This document shows, in pieces, positions 6,911 to 8,845 of a DNA stretch of 8,845 bases (its first letter is position 1; each line of letters opens with the position of its first letter). This DNA comes from JBJHBY01 sp050485745 (GTDB lineage: Bacteria; Pseudomonadota; Gammaproteobacteria; Pseudomonadales; CAMLJR01): positions 1 through 8,845 of the forward strand of contig JBJHBY010000151.1 in assembly GCA_050485745.1 (NCBI GenBank), read 5' to 3'. A model generated the notes under the pieces. That model was not told the DNA's origin. It saw nothing but the letters and a program-made list of their open reading frames with translations, and did no database searches. A program made the position numbers and the translations under genes.

Positions 6911-6930
6911 ACCACCAGCGGTGGTATTTT
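6911..6930 (+). terminator. Possible terminator of the ATP-grasp gene
   Basis: ACCACC (6911-6916) and GGTGGT (6920-6925) form a perfect six-pair stem around loop AGC, followed by ATTTT. This resembles a short intrinsic terminator on the plus strand, though the T run is short and it sits 263 nt past the ligase stop. Its left arm coincides with the tail flank of REP unit 3. No T run follows on the minus strand, so it would not serve the helicase. Confidence 0.35.
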
Positions 6931-6937
6931 CCACGGA

Positions 6938-6948
6938 GTAACCCAGCG
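6938..6948 (+). repeat. Half REP fragment (right arm only)
   Basis: GTAACCCAGCG repeats the unpaired G, right outer arm and next base of the nearby REP units. No left arm or GTAG head lies before it; the preceding bases are CCACGGA. It looks like a decayed or partial copy, 14 bp from the helicase stop codon. Eleven bases alone could be chance, but three intact copies next door make a remnant more likely. Confidence 0.55.
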
Positions 6949-6961
6949 CCCCCGGTCCAAT

Positions 6962-8680
6962 CTACGCTGCCTTGATCTGCAGGGCCTGGCCGCAGACGAA
7001 GACCTTCTGCAGCAGGCGCTGCACATCCGAGGGCATATCCGCGGGCAGGTCCACGAGGCTGTGGTCTTCGCGGATATCGATATGACCAATGTGGCGGCTG
7101 CTCAGCCCGGTTTCGTTGGCGATGGCGCCGACCAGGTTGCCCGGACGCACACCGTGGAGATGCCCGACCGCCACCCGGTAGCGGGACATACCCGCCTCGG
7201 CCGCTGCCGCGTTGCGACGCTCGCGCTTGCTGCCCTCGCGGCGTTCCCGCGGCGGGCGTTCTCCACGCTCCCCGCGTGCACCGCGTTCCACCCGGGCGCC
7301 GCTGCGCTCCTGGCGGTCCGCGCGTTCGGCACGTTCCACCGGGTCGCGGGTTTCCATCGGCAGGGCCTGGCCGCCTTGCCACAGGTGGGCGAGTACCGCG
7401 GCCAGGCGCAGAGGTGATTCGTCAGCGCGTTCGGCCAGCAATTCACCGAGAATCCGCTCATACAGCTCCAGGTTGACGGAGCTGTCGAGCAGCGTGTTGA
7501 TCTGCGCCTTGAAACGCTGGATGCGCGCCGCGTTCACGTCCGCGGCGCTGGGCAGGCTCATGCGCTCCATGCGCTGCCCGGTATCGCGCTCGATGTTCTG
7601 CAGCAGGCGCCGGTCGCGCGGGGTGATGAAGGCGATCGTCTCGCCACTGCGCCCGGCCCGGCCGGTGCGGCCGATGCGATGCACGTAGGCTTCGCTGTCG
7701 AAGGGCAGGTCGTAGTTGAAGACGTGGCTGATGCGCTCCACATCGAGGCCGCGGGCGGCGACATCGGTGGCGACCAGGATATCCAGCTGCCCGCGCTTGA
7801 GCTGTTCCACCGCCTGCTCGCGCTGGGCCTGGGGCAGGTCGCCGTTCAGCGCGGCGCAGGCGAAGCCGCGAGCACTGAGTTGGTCGGCCAGGCTCTGGGT
7901 GACCAGCTTGGTGCGCACGAACACAATGGCGCCGTCTACCGGCTCCACGTCGAGCATGCGCATCAGCGCCTCGGGCTTGGACAGCCCGGAAACCAGCCAG
8001 TAGCGATGGCGCACGGTGGTGGCGGTGGAGGTTTTCGAGGCGATGGCGACTTCCACCGGGGCTTTCAGGTGGCGGCGTGCGATCTGGCGGATGACGTCGG
8101 GCATGGTGGCGGAAAACAACACTACCTGGCGCGTGGCCGGGGTCTGGGTCAGGATCCACTCGACATCGTCGATGAAGCCCATGCGCAGCATTTCATCCGC
8201 TTCGTCCAGCACCAGGGCTTGCAGCTGGTCCAGCTTGAGGGTGCCGCGGCGCAGGTGATCCATGATCCGGCCCGGGGTGCCGACCACAACGGACGGGCCA
8301 CGGCGCAGTGCCTGCAGTTGGTCGCGGAAGCCGGCACCGCCGTAGACGGTGGCCACGTTCAGGCCCGGCAGCCCGGCGCCGTAGCGCTCGATGGATTCGG
8401 CCACCTGGCCGGCCAGCTCCCGCGTGGGGGCGAGCACCAGCACCTGCACGCCCTGGGCGCCGGGCTTGAGCCGCGACAGCAGGGGCAGTGCGAAGGCAGC
8501 GGTCTTGCCGGTGCCGGTCTGCGCCTGGCCCAGCACGTCGTTGCCGGCGAGTACTGCCGGAATGGCCTCCGCCTGGATGGGAGAGGGGGTGGCGTAACCG
8601 AGTTGCGCCAGGGTGTTGGTCAAAACAGGGGCGAGCCCCAGGTCACCAAAAGTGGTGACGGGGAGAGTTGCAGTCGACAT
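6962..8680 (-). CDS. deaD: DEAD-box ATP-dependent RNA helicase, CsdA/DeaD-like (572 aa)
   Basis: Unwinds or remodels RNA with ATP; relatives act in ribosome assembly, mRNA decay and cold adaptation. The Q motif lies at FGDLGL...TPSPIQ (11-36). Then come motif I AQTGTGKT (53-60), Ia PTRELA (85-90), Ib TPGR (135-138), II DEAD (159-162), III SAT (190-192), IV IVFVRTK (252-258), V ATDVAARGLD (304-313) and VI HRIGRTGRAGR (334-344). All are intact. After a helical dimerisation-like region, residues about 447-489 form a charged Arg/Glu/Gly-rich linker. Residues about 499-570 are a DbpA-type RNA-binding domain (YRVAVGHLHGVRPGNLVGAI, SSRHIGHIDI). The ATG at 8680 has GGGAA 6 nt upstream and fits the family start; an in-frame ATG at 8755 does not. 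The DbpA domain and linker favour DeaD/CsdA over RhlE or SrmB; distinction from DbpA itself rests on length. Confidence 0.96.
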   Translation of the reverse strand: MSTATLPVTTFGDLGLAPVLTNTLAQLGYATPSPIQAEAIPAVLAGNDVLGQAQTGTGKTAAFALPLLSRLKPGAQGVQVLVLAPTRELAGQVAESIERYGAGLPGLNVATVYGGAGFRDQLQALRRGPSVVVGTPGRIMDHLRRGTLKLDQLQALVLDEADEMLRMGFIDDVEWILTQTPATRQVVLFSATMPDVIRQIARRHLKAPVEVAIASKTSTATTVRHRYWLVSGLSKPEALMRMLDVEPVDGAIVFVRTKLVTQSLADQLSARGFACAALNGDLPQAQREQAVEQLKRGQLDILVATDVAARGLDVERISHVFNYDLPFDSEAYVHRIGRTGRAGRSGETIAFITPRDRRLLQNIERDTGQRMERMSLPSAADVNAARIQRFKAQINTLLDSSVNLELYERILGELLAERADESPLRLAAVLAHLWQGGQALPMETRDPVERAERADRQERSGARVERGARGERGERPPRERREGSKRERRNAAAAEAGMSRYRVAVGHLHGVRPGNLVGAIANETGLSSRHIGHIDIREDHSLVDLPADMPSDVQRLLQKVFVCGQALQIKAA

Positions 8681-8728
8681 GTCGGATTCCCGAATCAATG
8701 AACAGAACGCGCGCAGGGGCTGGCGTCT

Positions 8729-8748
8729 GTCACTCCCGGTGTGACCGG
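8729..8748 (-). promoter_or_regulatory. Overlapping hairpins in the helicase mRNA leader
   Basis: Two palindromes share bases and cannot both form. GTCAC (8729-8733) pairs with GTGAC (8741-8745) around seven bases. CCGGT (8736-8740) pairs with ACCGG (8744-8748) around GTG. Both lie in the roughly 84-nt untranslated leader expected from the promoter at 8771. Cold-shock helicase genes of this family often have regulated leaders, but a role here is inference, and short stems are frequent in GC-rich DNA. Confidence 0.25.
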
Positions 8749-8770
8749 CCGGCATGCAAGCGGGTGGCGC

Positions 8771-8779
8771 ATTCTAGCA
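8771..8779 (-). promoter_or_regulatory. Extended -10 promoter for the helicase gene
   Basis: On the minus strand the bases read TGCTAGAAT: a TGn extension plus TAGAAT, matching TATAAT in five of six positions. A good -35 is not evident (TTAGGG or TAGGGA at 17-18 bp spacing), which is typical of extended -10 promoters. Transcription would start near 8764, leaving about 84 nt before the ATG at 8680. Confidence 0.55.
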
Positions 8780-8845
8780 GCATTGCCGCGATTTCCCTAA
8801 TGCGGACTTTTGCGGCTTGTACGTATTCATGGGGCTGTACAGGCG

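Larger units (their letters stand above)
6648..6961. other. Gene-free convergent spacer with REP cluster
   Basis: The 314 bp lie between the 3' ends of the ATP-grasp ligase (+) and the DEAD-box helicase (-). They hold three REP-like units, a half unit and one terminator-like stem. The stretch between units 1 and 2 (6707-6803) has a small GGCTG-CGT-CAGCC hairpin (6759-6771) and no convincing gene. Open frames entering from the helicase side have no Shine-Dalgarno support or recognisable family. I see no tRNA or other structured RNA. Confidence 0.7.

Noticed and set aside
6671..6948. CRISPR-like array
   Set aside because: The copies alternate in orientation, spacing is irregular (97, 34 and 30 bp), and each unit is itself a long palindrome with a GTAG head; this fits REP elements, and no cas gene is present.
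7679..8701. 340-residue open frame antisense to the helicase gene
   Set aside because: Shadow of the helicase coding frame: low-complexity Gly/His/Gln/Ala-rich translation with no motif or start signal.
8681..8755. Helicase start at 8755
   Set aside because: It would add 25 residues not typical of the family and would begin only about 9 nt after the likely transcription start; the ATG at 8680 has a suitable GGGAA site.
8818..8841. TGTAC...GTACA inverted repeat near the right edge as a regulator site
   Set aside because: Five-base arms with a 14-bp gap are easily found by chance. It sits about 40 bp upstream of the helicase -10, but I cannot tie it to any known regulator.

Overview
The window is high-G+C chromosomal DNA (about two thirds G+C by eye) with the dense, mostly housekeeping layout of a gammaproteobacterium. 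The best taxonomic clues are a large NAD-dependent glutamate dehydrogenase followed directly by a DUF2835 gene and pyrD, as in Pseudomonas and relatives, a membrane-type (class 2) PyrD, and a CsdA/DeaD-like helicase. I cannot name a genus. Nothing looks like an integrated phage, plasmid or CRISPR locus. The only mobile-type DNA is a small cluster of REP-like palindromes.

Layout. (1) 1-2427 (+): C-terminal half of the large NAD-glutamate dehydrogenase, cut by the window edge. (2) 2414-2641 (+): a 75-residue DUF2835 protein whose start overlaps the end of the dehydrogenase gene. (3) 2642-2785: a 144-bp gap with a hairpin and a possible promoter. (4) 2786-3823 (+): pyrD. (5) 3805-5016 (-): a protein joining a RimI-like GNAT acetyltransferase to a C39-like cysteine peptidase; its 3' end overlaps the 3' end of pyrD by 19 bp. 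(6) 5017-5174: a divergent control region. (7) 5175-6647 (+): an RLAN-domain/RimK-like ATP-grasp ligase. (8) 6648-6961: a gene-free convergent spacer with three REP-like hairpins, one half-copy and a terminator-like stem. (9) 6962-8680 (-): a DEAD-box RNA helicase with a DbpA-type RNA-binding C-terminus. (10) 8681-8845: its leader and an extended -10 promoter.

How the genes work together. Glutamate dehydrogenase feeds glutamate carbon to 2-oxoglutarate, PyrD makes orotate for pyrimidines, and the helicase remodels RNA. These are separate core functions. The least understood unit is the divergent pair in the middle: an ATP-grasp amide-bond-forming enzyme facing a two-headed acetyltransferase-peptidase. 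All three active sites look intact. The pairing suggests one pathway that builds, acetylates and trims a peptide or a protein tail. The families have been discussed in comparative-genomics work on ATP-grasp amidoligases, but to my knowledge the substrate is unknown. This pair is the best candidate for an uncharacterised system in the window. The REP cluster is the second most interesting item.
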